Origin: Candidatus Protochlamydia sp.
Lineage (GTDB): Bacteria; Chlamydiota; Chlamydiia; Chlamydiales; Parachlamydiaceae
Length of the DNA: 64,000 nt
Direction: 5' to 3'
Assembly: GCA_013695355.1 (NCBI GenBank)
Contig: JACDAQ010000014.1
Location: 1 to 64,000, forward strand
Shown here: piece after piece, positions 37,712 through 47,792 of the stretch
Layout: each line of letters begins with the position of its first letter
Numbering within the stretch: position 1 is the first letter of the stretch
Position numbers and translations under genes: made by a program
Notes under the pieces: model-generated
Seen by the model: only the letters and a program-made list of their open reading frames with translations
The model's database searches: none
Told to the model about the DNA's origin: nothing

Positions 37712-40519
37712 GTGAATGTTTATGAAAAAAGAGTTGAAAATCAGGTTCAATTTTGGACTTTAATAGGTCCATTTTTAATCCTACTTTCCATTGCTGTCCT
37801 GCTTTATAAGCTTTCTTCCCATTGGTATTTTCCTTTAAGCACTTTAATCGGCATCCCACTGTGCGTCAAATGGAAAATGAAGGGGATGGCAGCAGCACTG
37901 GCCTGCCTGTTGACCCTCTCAGTCGTTGGTTATCAATCGCTGAATCCCGACGAAGGTTTCTGGCATGTCGGCATGTCCCTGGCCTTGGCTTTTTCGTTCA
38001 TCATTTTGACCCTCTCTTTAGAAGAAGTTGAGGGATTGATTGGAAAGCTTCAGTTAGAGTCTCAAAGTCGCCTGGACAACTGCTTGCGTTTGGACGAAAA
38101 ATTAAAAACAGCCGAATCTGAATGGGATATTGAAAAAGAGAGGCTAATGAATCAAGTTGTCGCTATTGGCCTTGAGCTTGCCCACACACAGGACGAAAAA
38201 CAAACTTTTTATAAACTGGTCCATCTTTCTAAAGATGAATTGATACAATTGCGATCCCAGCATGATGATCTGCTACAAAATCTATTTTACAAAAAGCAGC
38301 AACTTTTACAGTTAAATGAAAAATTGGAAGAAACTGAATTAACTGTGCAATCTTTCGTCAATACTGATTCCGAACAAACAATCTTAAAATTAGAAGAAAA
38401 TCTTTGCCATTTAAAGCAAGAAAAAGAGCAGCTAAACGGCCTGTTGGAAAATGCTTTAGAAGAAATGAAAAAAAATCAGATGTCTAAGGACGCGATCTCC
38501 CAGGAATGCGAAGAACTTAAAAATGAAAAAAATCTGAACTTAGAAAAACAGCTGCTTCTGCAAAATGAGCAGAACCAAAGTGTGGCTGTTCTTCAGGAGC
38601 TGGAAGCGAAGCTTGCCTGTATTGAAAAAGAACGGTCGCAATTACAAGCTAATCAAACTTACCTTCTGCAGCAATGTGAAGAGGGAAAAAATCTTCAAAA
38701 TCAATTCATAGAGACTATTGGGCAGCAAGAACAGAAAATGCTGGAATTACATCTATTTTTAGAAACAAAAGACGTTCAAATAGAGAAATTCTCTAAAAAC
38801 AACTTGGAACTTTTTCAACAAGTGCTAGCTCTTGAAAATCAAACTGTTCAAATTGAGCAAGAGCTGCAGCTGACCACTCAGGCTAAACTTGAATTGGAAA
38901 GAGCGCTGCAAGAAAAGATGGATCTATGCGTCCAAAAAGATAACGAGCTCGTGAACTGCCTGTTAGAGCGGGATAATGCCAACCTTAAAATTAGCGAAAT
39001 TCAAAAAGCCAATGAAGCAAGCCATGCAGCTATTGAGTTAATTGAGCAAAACAAAGCAGCACTGGAGGCCGAAGCTCTTATAATGGAGGCTGAGCTTCAT
39101 CAATTGCAAGAAGCCTTGAAACTCTCGGAAATGAACCAGGAAAGAATTGATGCGCTGGAAAAGGAGCTCGCTAAGTGTAGGATAGAACGGGATAATGCCG
39201 CTCAGAAGGTTTCCGAAGTTCAAGCTGCAAATGAAGCAAACTGTACCGGGCTTCAGTTAAGTGAGCAAAAAAAAGAGGTCCTTGAGGCGGAGGCCCTCAT
39301 TATGAGAGCTGAGCTCCTTAAATGGCAGGAAGCGTTTAAAGCCTCAGAAGTAGAGCTCATGAACTGCAAGCTAGAGCGAGAACATATTGCCCAACTGAAT
39401 ACAGAATTCCAAGCTGCAAATGAAGCAAACCGTACTGGGCTTCAGTTAAGTGAGCAAAACAAAGAGGCCCTTGAGGCGGAGGCACTCGTGTTGAGAGCTG
39501 AGCTCCTTAAATGGCAGGAAGCATTTAAAGCCTCGGAAGTAGAACTTATGAATTGCAAGCTAGAACGGGATACTGCCGCTCAACTCATTACCGAGATTGA
39601 AGCCGCAAAGGAAGCAGGCCGCTACGAGCTTGAAATGATTTGGCATAAAAAAGAGGCCTTGGAGGCCGAGTCTCAGGCCTTAAGAGCTGAGCTTCTTAAA
39701 TGGCAGGAAGCAGTAAAAATCTCAGAAATAGCGCTTATGAATTGCACGCTAGAGCGGGATAATGCAACACGGAAGGTTACCGAAATTCAAGGTGCCAATG
39801 TAGCGGGCCGTTCCGAGCTTGAATTAATTTGGCATAAGAAAGAGGCCCTGGAGGCTGAGGCCCAGGCAATGAGAGCTGAGCTTATAAATTGCCAGGAGGC
39901 ATTGCAAGCTGCGGAAAGAATTCAGAAAAGAGTGGATGCTTTAGATCAGGAGCTCACGAGTTGCAAGCTTGAGCGGGATAATGCCACTCAACGAGTGACC
40001 GAAATTCAAGCGGCACATGAAGCAAGCCGCGCTGCTGTTGAGTTACTAGAGCAAAAGAAAGCGGTCCTGGAGGCCGACGTTCAGATCATGAAAGCTGAGC
40101 TTCTTAAGTGGCAGGAAACAATCGCCCGGGAAAGAGCCGATGCTTTAAATTCAGCCCAAAGAGAATATGAAAAAGAAATTGACCATCTCAAAGGCTTGAT
40201 AGCCACCCGCCCTCAAGGACTTCACGAATCTCGCAAGTCTGAAGCACTATATCAGCAGTTAAAGGAACAATTTCAATTAAAGTCTAAGGTATTGGATTCA
40301 ACCCGGCGTGAGTTATTTGCTTCGGAAGAAGAAAGGCTTGCTCTTTTAAAAGAACAATCCGAGTCTGAGCTTTACGGCTTATCCGAAAGAGAGCAATTAT
40401 TGCAAAGGGAGCTGATTGCGCAAGGCAAAGAATGGGAGAAAACGTTAAAAACTTATGAAAATGAAATTGACGAAATGTCTGCTCTTATTCAAAAACTTCT
40501 CGCCAAAGGTTCCAATTAA
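37712..40519 (+). CDS. Membrane-anchored coiled-coil protein with 63-residue repeats
   Basis: 935 residues from a GTG start with AGAGG upstream. The N-terminus has about three hydrophobic segments (17-40, 46-53/58-75 and 87-104), then a Gln/Glu/Lys/Leu-rich coiled coil to the end. Residues about 410-800 contain five or six tandem units of 63 residues (nine heptads; two units are longer by about 10), recognisable by AELLKWQEAFKASEVELMNC, KLERD and KEALEAEA. No catalytic domain is seen. The design (N-terminal anchor, long rod) fits a structural, tethering or inclusion-interface role; no specific function is claimed. Confidence 0.75.
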   Translation: MNVYEKRVENQVQFWTLIGPFLILLSIAVLLYKLSSHWYFPLSTLIGIPLCVKWKMKGMAAALACLLTLSVVGYQSLNPDEGFWHVGMSLALAFSFIILTLSLEEVEGLIGKLQLESQSRLDNCLRLDEKLKTAESEWDIEKERLMNQVVAIGLELAHTQDEKQTFYKLVHLSKDELIQLRSQHDDLLQNLFYKKQQLLQLNEKLEETELTVQSFVNTDSEQTILKLEENLCHLKQEKEQLNGLLENALEEMKKNQMSKDAISQECEELKNEKNLNLEKQLLLQNEQNQSVAVLQELEAKLACIEKERSQLQANQTYLLQQCEEGKNLQNQFIETIGQQEQKMLELHLFLETKDVQIEKFSKNNLELFQQVLALENQTVQIEQELQLTTQAKLELERALQEKMDLCVQKDNELVNCLLERDNANLKISEIQKANEASHAAIELIEQNKAALEAEALIMEAELHQLQEALKLSEMNQERIDALEKELAKCRIERDNAAQKVSEVQAANEANCTGLQLSEQKKEVLEAEALIMRAELLKWQEAFKASEVELMNCKLEREHIAQLNTEFQAANEANRTGLQLSEQNKEALEAEALVLRAELLKWQEAFKASEVELMNCKLERDTAAQLITEIEAAKEAGRYELEMIWHKKEALEAESQALRAELLKWQEAVKISEIALMNCTLERDNATRKVTEIQGANVAGRSELELIWHKKEALEAEAQAMRAELINCQEALQAAERIQKRVDALDQELTSCKLERDNATQRVTEIQAAHEASRAAVELLEQKKAVLEADVQIMKAELLKWQETIARERADALNSAQREYEKEIDHLKGLIATRPQGLHESRKSEALYQQLKEQFQLKSKVLDSTRRELFASEEERLALLKEQSESELYGLSEREQLLQRELIAQGKEWEKTLKTYENEIDEMSALIQKLLAKGSN

Positions 40520-40589
40520 TTAAAAGTTCCAATTAATTAATAGGGTTTTAAAAAATAACGCAGCTTGATTTTTCTTTTAGCTTTAAATC

Positions 40590-40962
40590 ACCTTGCTTCC
40601 GTAAGCCAAGCGGGCATGCGATGTACTATGAAGTGATTCCTCAAAAAAATGGTTAAATTTTTTTCGCATTTTTAATTTGGGATCGGGTACAGGTGAGCAC
40701 CAGACAACAATCATTAATGGAAAAATTAATACAGCTCCTTATACTGAAAGGAATTGGGTGATGCGGCTTACCTTTTTACTCATGTGACCCCTAAACTGAT
40801 AAAGCAAGATGGCAATTTCCCTAACCGCCCCTCTTTTCAATAAATTTCCCGTATTTACGCCAGCGATGCTTTATCTGAATGGATCAAATCTATCCTCAAC
40901 ACTCAACTTTCTTTAATTTATTTAAAGAGGCCATAGGCAATCCTCGAAAGCAAAGGCGAAGA
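40590..40962 (+). pseudogene. Internally deleted relic of the giant DUF3638 gene
   Basis: 40595-40757 matches bases 48478-48640 of the giant gene (KPSGHAMYYEVIPQKNG region). It then jumps directly to sequence matching 49840-50035 (AAYLF..., FQQISRIYASDALPEWIKS region), a deletion of about 1.2 kb. Frameshifts and stops are frequent. The 240 bases that follow, up to 41200, contain nothing recognisable. Confidence 0.85.
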
Positions 40963-41200
40963 GCTTTGCGAAACAATCCTGATTAAAAGATCTTAAACTG
41001 CTCCTTATTAGTAATATTTAATTGATTGGCGATCAACGCCAGGATTACCAATACATAATTGCTTAATACACTCTGTATATGGAATATACTCGCTACAATG
41101 ATAATTTTTTAATATTTATTTGTTTCTTAATTATGAAAATTAATACTTATTTGATTATAATAAATTTTATGCTGCTATAATAATTAATTTTTGGAGTATT

Positions 41201-43112
41201 ATGAATGCTTCTCCTCTGGAAAGTAGCTTTAATAGTATATTACCTGAATTAACATCAGTTCAACAACAAATAAATGTTTTAAAAGAAGAGTGGCATGCGA
41301 GATCAGTTGAAATTGTTAATAATAATAGTTTACTAATTCTGGAAAATTGAAGGAATCATAAAAAATGTACAAAATTTAACAATAAATAATTTTGATTTTC
41401 ATTTTATACAATCAGAATTTATTAAACTAAATAAAATTATCGAAGGTGAACTAAATCCATTTTTAGAAACTTTGGCCTCTCAAGAGGATAATCAGGCATT
41501 ATTTAAGATAGCACTGGCAACACGGTCTATTTTTAATTCAGTATACAGCCAAAGTGATCTTAATACCCCTTCCAATTTAGCTCTTTCTAGATTTACAAGT
41601 TTTGGAAAAATCGAAGAAGAAATTAAATCGTCGATTGAAGTGATATGGGATATTGCCGATATTCCAGGCATGGAACCTTTACCTCAAGATTTATTCGATG
41701 GAGTCAATACATCTTCAATGGAGAGAAATAAAAAAGTTGCAATGCTCTCTCAAGAAGACCAAGGCAAATATCGTAATATCTCGCATTTTTTTGACGATTA
41801 TGAAAAGGCCTACTGGAAACATATGGTCATCTCTCAAAAATATTTTCCTCCATCTCTTGAATCTGAAAGTTTTGTGCCTTCACTAGGAGCTTTTACATGG
41901 AAAAGGCAAGCACCAAAAGTTAATGAAAACTTTAGAGAAGCATATAAAGAAAACGAAAATCTTTTAAGGGATTTAGAAGAAAAAATATCCAACGAATGTA
42001 ATAGAGAAATATCAATATCCTATATTAAAAAAAATATTCCCGCAAAGTTAAATACACCAATGCTTGCTGATTTCTTCGCTATGAAAGAAAGAGTGCTTAA
42101 TCATTTTATTAATGAGAAGGTTTATCTAATATCCGCAAATAATTTTATTATTGAAAATAAAAATGCAATCTTTAAGGGGATGAATATTTTAAAAAATTGT
42201 AATAGCTCTACCTATGAGATAGATAATATTGAATTTATTAATAAGTCTGCAGAAACTCATAATCAAGGAAAAAAACCACTGTATATTACATTAAGAAGTG
42301 TAAAAGAAAACAATGTAATAGAACTTGTATTGAAGCCTAGGGATGCTAATATAGATAAAAGTATTATAAATTGTTTTAGTAAAGTAAATGAGTATGACTG
42401 TAATAATCTTTTACCAGTTTATGATATTGTTAATATTGAGGGGGTTTAGTATTTGGGAAAAAATTGAAGGTCCAACTTTATCTCAGCTTGGGTGTAAAGA
42501 TAATATTTCAGCCCTTAGATTTATTGAAGGCTTGAAGATACCAGATGAAAAAAAGGACTACTTATTGAATAAGTTAAAAAAAATGGCGTGTGTTTTGTCA
42601 ATGCTAGGAGTTAGTGATCTTCACGCTGAAAATATTATATTTAAAGGAGCTAGATTAGAGAACCAAACAATTCTAATAGATAATATTTTTGATATCGTTC
42701 CTATTGATTTGGAAGTATTAGTCCTCAATCATATTTCTTATCTACTTGAAATTAGTATAATGATGATAATTTAACCCAGTTAAGAAAAGAAGAATTAAAT
42801 TATCGCCTTTCAGACAAAAGCGTTGAAAGCATCGAAGTTTGTCAAGCTCATTTATCCCAGATATATTGTAGAGTCCTGCCTATGGGTACTGACGAATTAA
42901 ATAAAATGGTATGTTCCTATGTTCGTTGTAAGGAGTTGAACAAAGTTATTGCCACAACTTTTGAAAATCAAGGTTACTCAATTGATAAATCAAAATTAAA
43001 AAAACTGATAATGATAGATATATTAAACTCAGATGTACCCTCCTTTACAAAAAATGGAGATATATTATATCATGGATTTGATCATCAGATTGGAAAAAAA
43101 ACTAAACACTGA
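41201..43112 (+). pseudogene. LanM dehydratase-like (DUF4135) gene with frameshifts
   Basis: The gene opens at ATG 41201 (MNASPLESSF...), shifts frame near 41340, runs open to 42449, shifts at a GGGGG run near 42440 (one extra G), and shifts again near 42760 before ending at 43112. Joined, it reads like the N-terminal dehydratase domain of type 2 lanthipeptide synthetases: KPLYITLRS and ELVLKPRD (lysine of the kinase-like core), MLGVSDLHAENIIF, ILIDN..PIDLEVL, VLPMGTDELNKMV and ILNSDVPSF. No LanC cyclase domain follows. About 630 residues if repaired. Three shifts argue for real decay, though the G-run could be a sequencing error. Confidence 0.65.
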
Positions 43113-43132
43113 TTATTAATGAGGAGACACAA

Positions 43133-43486
43133 ATGCAGGTACAGCTAGATAAAGTCCACGGCCCTAATTATATGTTTATGCTGAACAACGAATGTTGTGC
43201 CAAAGCCAAAGAAATAAAAAGTAAAGTTGACGATATATTAAAGCGAATGGCTATAGAAGAGTCGAATGAAAGCATTAGTGACTGGGAAGCTAGGTCACAT
43301 GCTTCAGATTTAATACAATTGGGTGTAGAAGGATTTGCTTTTGAGCTTAAAGAAGCTTATAAAAGTACACCCGAGCTTAAGAATTTAGTCAAGGTGCTTA
43401 TTAAATCCAATGAATACGAGCTATCCTATTTGTCTTACAGAAAGGCGTTGGAGGATCTTTTGCAAAAAAAAGTGATTGTTCATTAA
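43133..43486 (+). CDS. Small unknown protein, 117 residues
   Basis: A strong GAGGAG precedes the ATG. The product is soluble, helical and charged, with a Cys-Cys pair near residue 21 (NNECCAKAKE). No family recognised. It starts 20 nt after the LanM-like gene and was probably co-transcribed with it. A lanthipeptide-precursor role would need a Cys/Ser/Thr-rich core, which is absent. A decayed copy follows at 43519. Confidence 0.55.
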   Translation: MQVQLDKVHGPNYMFMLNNECCAKAKEIKSKVDDILKRMAIEESNESISDWEARSHASDLIQLGVEGFAFELKEAYKSTPELKNLVKVLIKSNEYELSYLSYRKALEDLLQKKVIVH

Positions 43487-43518
43487 CTGACGTGTTAAGT
43501 GACAAAAAAAAAGCGAAT

Positions 43519-43628
43519 GTACAGCTAAATACCGCCACGTCTTAATTTTATGTTTGTGCTGAACATCGAAGAATGTGCAAAGCAAAAAGAAATCAAAGAT
43601 AAAGTAGTCAATATATTGCATATTAATT
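43519..43628 (+). pseudogene. Decayed copy of the 43133 gene
   Basis: GTACAGCTAAAT, then ATGTTTGTGCTGAACA, GCAAAGC-AAAAAGAAAT and GTCAATATATT follow the first 110 bases of the 43133 gene with indels and an early stop. The copy is tandem and partial. Confidence 0.7.
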
Positions 43629-43766
43629 ATCGGGAAATAACAATAAAAGAGTATGACTTCTCGCTCAAAAATTTATATTAATATAATAGGACTTTAATAA
43701 AGAATAGCCTCGCGGCTTAATTTTATTTTATTAGTTCACTTGCTTCAGTACATGATTACAATCTAA

Positions 43767-43804
43767 AGCGTAGACTTTAGAGGATCTACTTTAAAGTCTA
43801 CGCT
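43767..43804. terminator. Hairpin between convergent genes
   Basis: A perfect 13-bp inverted repeat (43767-43779 against 43792-43804, AGCGTAGACTTTA) ends six bases before the stop of the minus-strand ankyrin gene. It probably terminates transcription from one or both sides. Confidence 0.55.
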
Positions 43805-43809
43805 ACGTT

Positions 43810-46800
43810 TTAACTAAACACACCTGTTTCTTTTTCGATGGCTGCAAATAAATCTTGATTGCCGCTTTTCCTAGCGTAATCTAACCCTGTTTTGCCATGA
43901 TTATCGGTCAAATCCCAGCAAAGATCATTCAATTGAGGAGATTGAACCAATTCTATTAATAAGTAAGTAATTTGTTCCTGTTTATATATATCGGTATAAA
44001 CTCTTCCATTTTTACCGATCAGATGGGCAATTGTTATTCCGTTGTTATCTTGGGCATTGATATCTCCTAGGGCCTTCAGGAAAGCCTGGATAATTTTCAG
44101 GCGATCGCTATTGCCAGTCATTTCCTGAAAGCAAATATTTTCGATTAAATTATGCATTGGCGTTTGTCCGCTGAAATTTTTTGAATTAGGATTAGCACCC
44201 AACTCTAAAAGTTGTTCTACGCGTTGAATATCCATTTGTTCTAGGGCTGTATGGAGAGCTGTTTGCCCCTGATCATCCCTTTCATTTAGATTTGCACCCT
44301 TTTGCCTTAACAGTTTAACTGCTTCGACTGGCAAATTTTCTTGATCGAGTGCAGTTTGCAATAATATTTCAATTGAAGGAATGGACTTAATCAATTTTCT
44401 CGCATATTCACACTCTTTGAGCCTGGATTCTACTCCTTCGCTATACTTGAGCATTAGCTCGATTTCTTGCCTGAAGGTGATAATTTCGGCAAGGCTTGGG
44501 TCTTTAATCATTTTTAATGGATCTTTTATGTTTACCCAGCTGAATACCTTATGAAGATAGGATTTCCAGCCATTGAGGAGCGCCGAAGCTTCTTTAAAGT
44601 TATTTTCTTTTACATTTTTCTTTTGAGCTAAAACCTCGAAGATTTGCTGGTTTCCACGTACTGCCGCTATTTTTAGTGGAGACCAGCCGTATTCATTACC
44701 CAAATTTGGATTGCACCCGGCCTCTAGAAGCATCTCTACGATCTCAACATTATTTTGCCGCGCAGCTAAATGAAGGGCGGATTCTGTTCCCGGCTTCTCA
44801 CTCTCTAAGATCGAATGATTTTTATCCCAAGCTCTTTTTAAAGCTTCAACATCGCCTTTTACAATCGCATCCCAAAAGTGGAAATTAGGCTGTTTGGATG
44901 TCATCTCGGAAAGTTCACCAAAACATTCATTCAAATGACGAATGGAAGGAAGGTAGAGCTGTCGCCGCTCCTCATTTTCCATGATCCAGTCAATCGGAGT
45001 TATAGATTCTGAATCTTGCTTATTTTCTAAATATGGATCGCCCCCGGCTTCAAGCAAAAGCTTGATTGCATCAGGATTTTGTGGATGTTCATCTATTAAT
45101 TGATGCAAAAGGGTGCCCTCAAGCTGATAGGTGTGATTGTTAATGACTTTTAATAAAATCAAAATATCTTCCCTCTTTTCTGGAACTTGATCCATAATGG
45201 CTCGGGCATGATTAAAAAGTTCAATGGGTTCACGGTCAAAATATATCTCTAATCTCTTTCCTTCCCCGGTTGAAATGTCATATTCCTTAAAATTAAAAGA
45301 ATTTCTAGCAATTTCAAGTGCGTTAAAATCCAGATTAATAAAAGCATGGTTTATTATCTTTTCGCTTTGGTATTCACTTAATAAGTGAAATAAGCCATTA
45401 TCTCCATTTAGCATTTCAAGAATTTCTGTAATAAATTCAGGCTTACTTTTCACTAAGAGAAGGTCTAAGAAGGTTAGGTCATTATAAGTAGCCAAAAAAG
45501 CATCTTGCCCACCCTTCTTTACCATCTCTGCTACAATTTTAGCATTAAGACCCTTCATTACTGCCACATGAATAGGCGTATCGCCTCTGCCGTTTTGATT
45601 GCTGAAGCAATCAGATGGGAAATAAACAAGCAATTTTTCAATGTTTTCTGCGGACTGATTGCATGCTACCATATGCAAAGGAGACCACCTCCCCTCGGCC
45701 CCACGGATAAGTGCAGGATCAGCCTTTGCCAGAATATTTTTTAGCAAATTAAGATCTGTTTGATGTTCCATTGCCATATCCAATGCACTCCAATTTGAAT
45801 CATTGCGCAGGCTTAATACTTCGAGATCTATTATTTCCAATAAGTCGGTGATTAGTTCGGAATAACCTGGTTTTTGGCTGAGTAAGTGTAAAATGGTATT
45901 TCCTTTATTATCTTGGACTTTCAAAGCGGCCACGCCCCCCTTAACAATCATGTCGGCTATGATTTTAGCATCTTTATTTTCTTTGACCGCTAAATGGAGC
46001 GGTGTATTTCCTTCGCTATCTTTTTCATAAAAACTTTCTGAAGGAAAGTAAGTGATTAATCTATCTAAATTTTCTGATGGTTGATACTGGGCAGCGTAAC
46101 TTAAAGGATTCCTGTTGCCAGGATTTAATTCGACATCTGTCTTTTGAATGAGTTTTTTAAGAAGCTCGGGGTCTCTATGATATCGCATCGCCAAATCGAC
46201 TGGACGCATCCCATAATAATTTAATCTATTTAAAACTTCAGGATCTGCTATTTCTAACAAAATCTTAAGCACATTAGCGTATTTTTTGTCGGCAGCCAAA
46301 CGATGGAGAATAGTGTCTTCAGAATAGGGCTCTCTTACCTCCATCGCTTCTTTGCCGCCATGAATAATCATGGCCAAAAGAGCTTCCACCCCTTTATTGT
46401 GATCAAATGCGGCATGAAGTGAAGGGATATAATTCATCTTATTCCCCAAACATTCAGGAGGAAAAAGTGAAATCAATTTAATGATGGTTTCATCTTTCTG
46501 ATATTTAGCTAGATCAGTAACCAATAAATTGTAAAAAAAATGATTTAGCGAAGGAATACTTTTCAGTAAAGAAAGAAATATTTCCCCAAAATTTTCATTT
46601 TTTGCTGCAGCTAAGAGTATGTCATCTGATAAATCTGCACCCTGATTAAATTTTACAATAAAATCTTGGTCTGAATAATTAGTGCGACCATTCTTAAGCA
46701 TCGAAATTATTTCCCTTTCATTCAAATCTCGATTTGCGCTCGCCCGATCAATTCTTTCGCTTAGGGTTCGCAGCCTCCCTAACTCGCCTATGCCTAAATA

Positions 46801-47583
46801 ACTAAATAATGAGCGGAACCAATTGATCGGATTGATGAAAGATCCCCTTGATAAGATATAAGCATTTTTAAGGCCTATCTTTACTGACTTCAAATCGTTT
46901 CTTTTTTGCAATTCCCCGACTGAACAATTGATATCCTCCATAAAAGAAGAAAGATTGTTTAAAAGCGAAGCAGGATTAAATAGGTTATTATGAATCGACA
47001 TTTTTATTGGATCGGCTCGATCTAGCTCATTTGATGTGTTAATCCTTTGCTGAGACGATGATTTTCTTGATGTGGCGATGGCTAATAAAGAAGTTAAGCT
47101 TTCAATGTCCGATCTTTGAGTTTGGGAACTATCAACATCGAATTGGCTGACTTCATTTCCTAATTCATCTAATTGTTGCTTTATATCATTTACGTCAAAA
47201 TTCGGAGAATTTAACGGATTTGAAATGGCTATTCCTAAAATCTGATTCAAAATTATGATCTTATTTTCTATTTGTAATAATTTAATTTTATTACTAAAAA
47301 TATTATCAATATTATTTAACGTAGTAAAGTGTTTCTTTTTTGTTATTTTTTTAATAACGGATTTGATTTCAAGTGAAAAAAATTGATAGTCTTCAGTTTT
47401 TAAGCTTTCATTTTTAGTCAATGACAACATTAAATCAACATATTGTGAAATAGCGATGTTTATATCTTTCGCATTGTTATCATGGATTGTATTTTCTATT
47501 AATAATTTTTGAGCTTCTTCTTTCTCATAAATAGAAGAATTATCGGTTTGTTTAAATTTTTGCTGGCTCAATTGTATATTCAT
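43810..47583 (-). CDS. Large ankyrin-repeat protein
   Basis: About 1257 residues from ATG 47583, which has AAGGG 8 nt upstream (a GTG at 47592 is less likely). The first 300 residues are mainly helical with no repeats. From about 390 onward there are roughly 15-18 ankyrin units, the clearest being GNTPLHLAVKENKDAKIIAD, SALHLAARQNNVEIVEMLLE, AGCNPNLGNEYGWSPLKIAA, QTALHTALEQMDIQRVEQLL and ELGANPNSKNFSGQTPMHNL. No enzymatic domain is recognisable. Such proteins are typical candidates for translocated effectors that bind host proteins. It diverges from the giant gene across 209 bases. Confidence 0.85.
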   Translation of the reverse strand: MNIQLSQQKFKQTDNSSIYEKEEAQKLLIENTIHDNNAKDINIAISQYVDLMLSLTKNESLKTEDYQFFSLEIKSVIKKITKKKHFTTLNNIDNIFSNKIKLLQIENKIIILNQILGIAISNPLNSPNFDVNDIKQQLDELGNEVSQFDVDSSQTQRSDIESLTSLLAIATSRKSSSQQRINTSNELDRADPIKMSIHNNLFNPASLLNNLSSFMEDINCSVGELQKRNDLKSVKIGLKNAYILSRGSFINPINWFRSLFSYLGIGELGRLRTLSERIDRASANRDLNEREIISMLKNGRTNYSDQDFIVKFNQGADLSDDILLAAAKNENFGEIFLSLLKSIPSLNHFFYNLLVTDLAKYQKDETIIKLISLFPPECLGNKMNYIPSLHAAFDHNKGVEALLAMIIHGGKEAMEVREPYSEDTILHRLAADKKYANVLKILLEIADPEVLNRLNYYGMRPVDLAMRYHRDPELLKKLIQKTDVELNPGNRNPLSYAAQYQPSENLDRLITYFPSESFYEKDSEGNTPLHLAVKENKDAKIIADMIVKGGVAALKVQDNKGNTILHLLSQKPGYSELITDLLEIIDLEVLSLRNDSNWSALDMAMEHQTDLNLLKNILAKADPALIRGAEGRWSPLHMVACNQSAENIEKLLVYFPSDCFSNQNGRGDTPIHVAVMKGLNAKIVAEMVKKGGQDAFLATYNDLTFLDLLLVKSKPEFITEILEMLNGDNGLFHLLSEYQSEKIINHAFINLDFNALEIARNSFNFKEYDISTGEGKRLEIYFDREPIELFNHARAIMDQVPEKREDILILLKVINNHTYQLEGTLLHQLIDEHPQNPDAIKLLLEAGGDPYLENKQDSESITPIDWIMENEERRQLYLPSIRHLNECFGELSEMTSKQPNFHFWDAIVKGDVEALKRAWDKNHSILESEKPGTESALHLAARQNNVEIVEMLLEAGCNPNLGNEYGWSPLKIAAVRGNQQIFEVLAQKKNVKENNFKEASALLNGWKSYLHKVFSWVNIKDPLKMIKDPSLAEIITFRQEIELMLKYSEGVESRLKECEYARKLIKSIPSIEILLQTALDQENLPVEAVKLLRQKGANLNERDDQGQTALHTALEQMDIQRVEQLLELGANPNSKNFSGQTPMHNLIENICFQEMTGNSDRLKIIQAFLKALGDINAQDNNGITIAHLIGKNGRVYTDIYKQEQITYLLIELVQSPQLNDLCWDLTDNHGKTGLDYARKSGNQDLFAAIEKETGVFS

Positions 47584-47742
47584 GAAAAACACCCTTCTTA
47601 AATAATAAATAAAATATTACTTTATTCCTCCCGTGTTTATTAATAATTATTTTTTAATAAAGAAACTGTAAAATAATATTTTTTATTCTTTACATATTAA
47701 ATAAAGATAATATTTTTCCTGGGTAATTAATAATTAAATATT

Positions 47743-47769
47743 TTGTTATTAATTAATTTGAAATATAAT
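47743..47769 (+). promoter_or_regulatory. Possible promoter of the giant gene
   Basis: TTGTTA and TATAAT separated by about 15 bases. A transcript starting a few bases downstream would exclude the ATG at 47772 and leave the GGAGG-preceded ATG at 47793 as the first good start. The spacing is short, so this is weak. Confidence 0.3.
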
Positions 47770-47792
47770 AAATGAATATTGCGGAGGTTTTT

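Noticed and set aside
43133-43486. Lanthipeptide precursor next to the LanM-like gene
   Set aside because: The product lacks a Ser/Thr/Cys-rich C-terminal core and a typical leader cleavage site.
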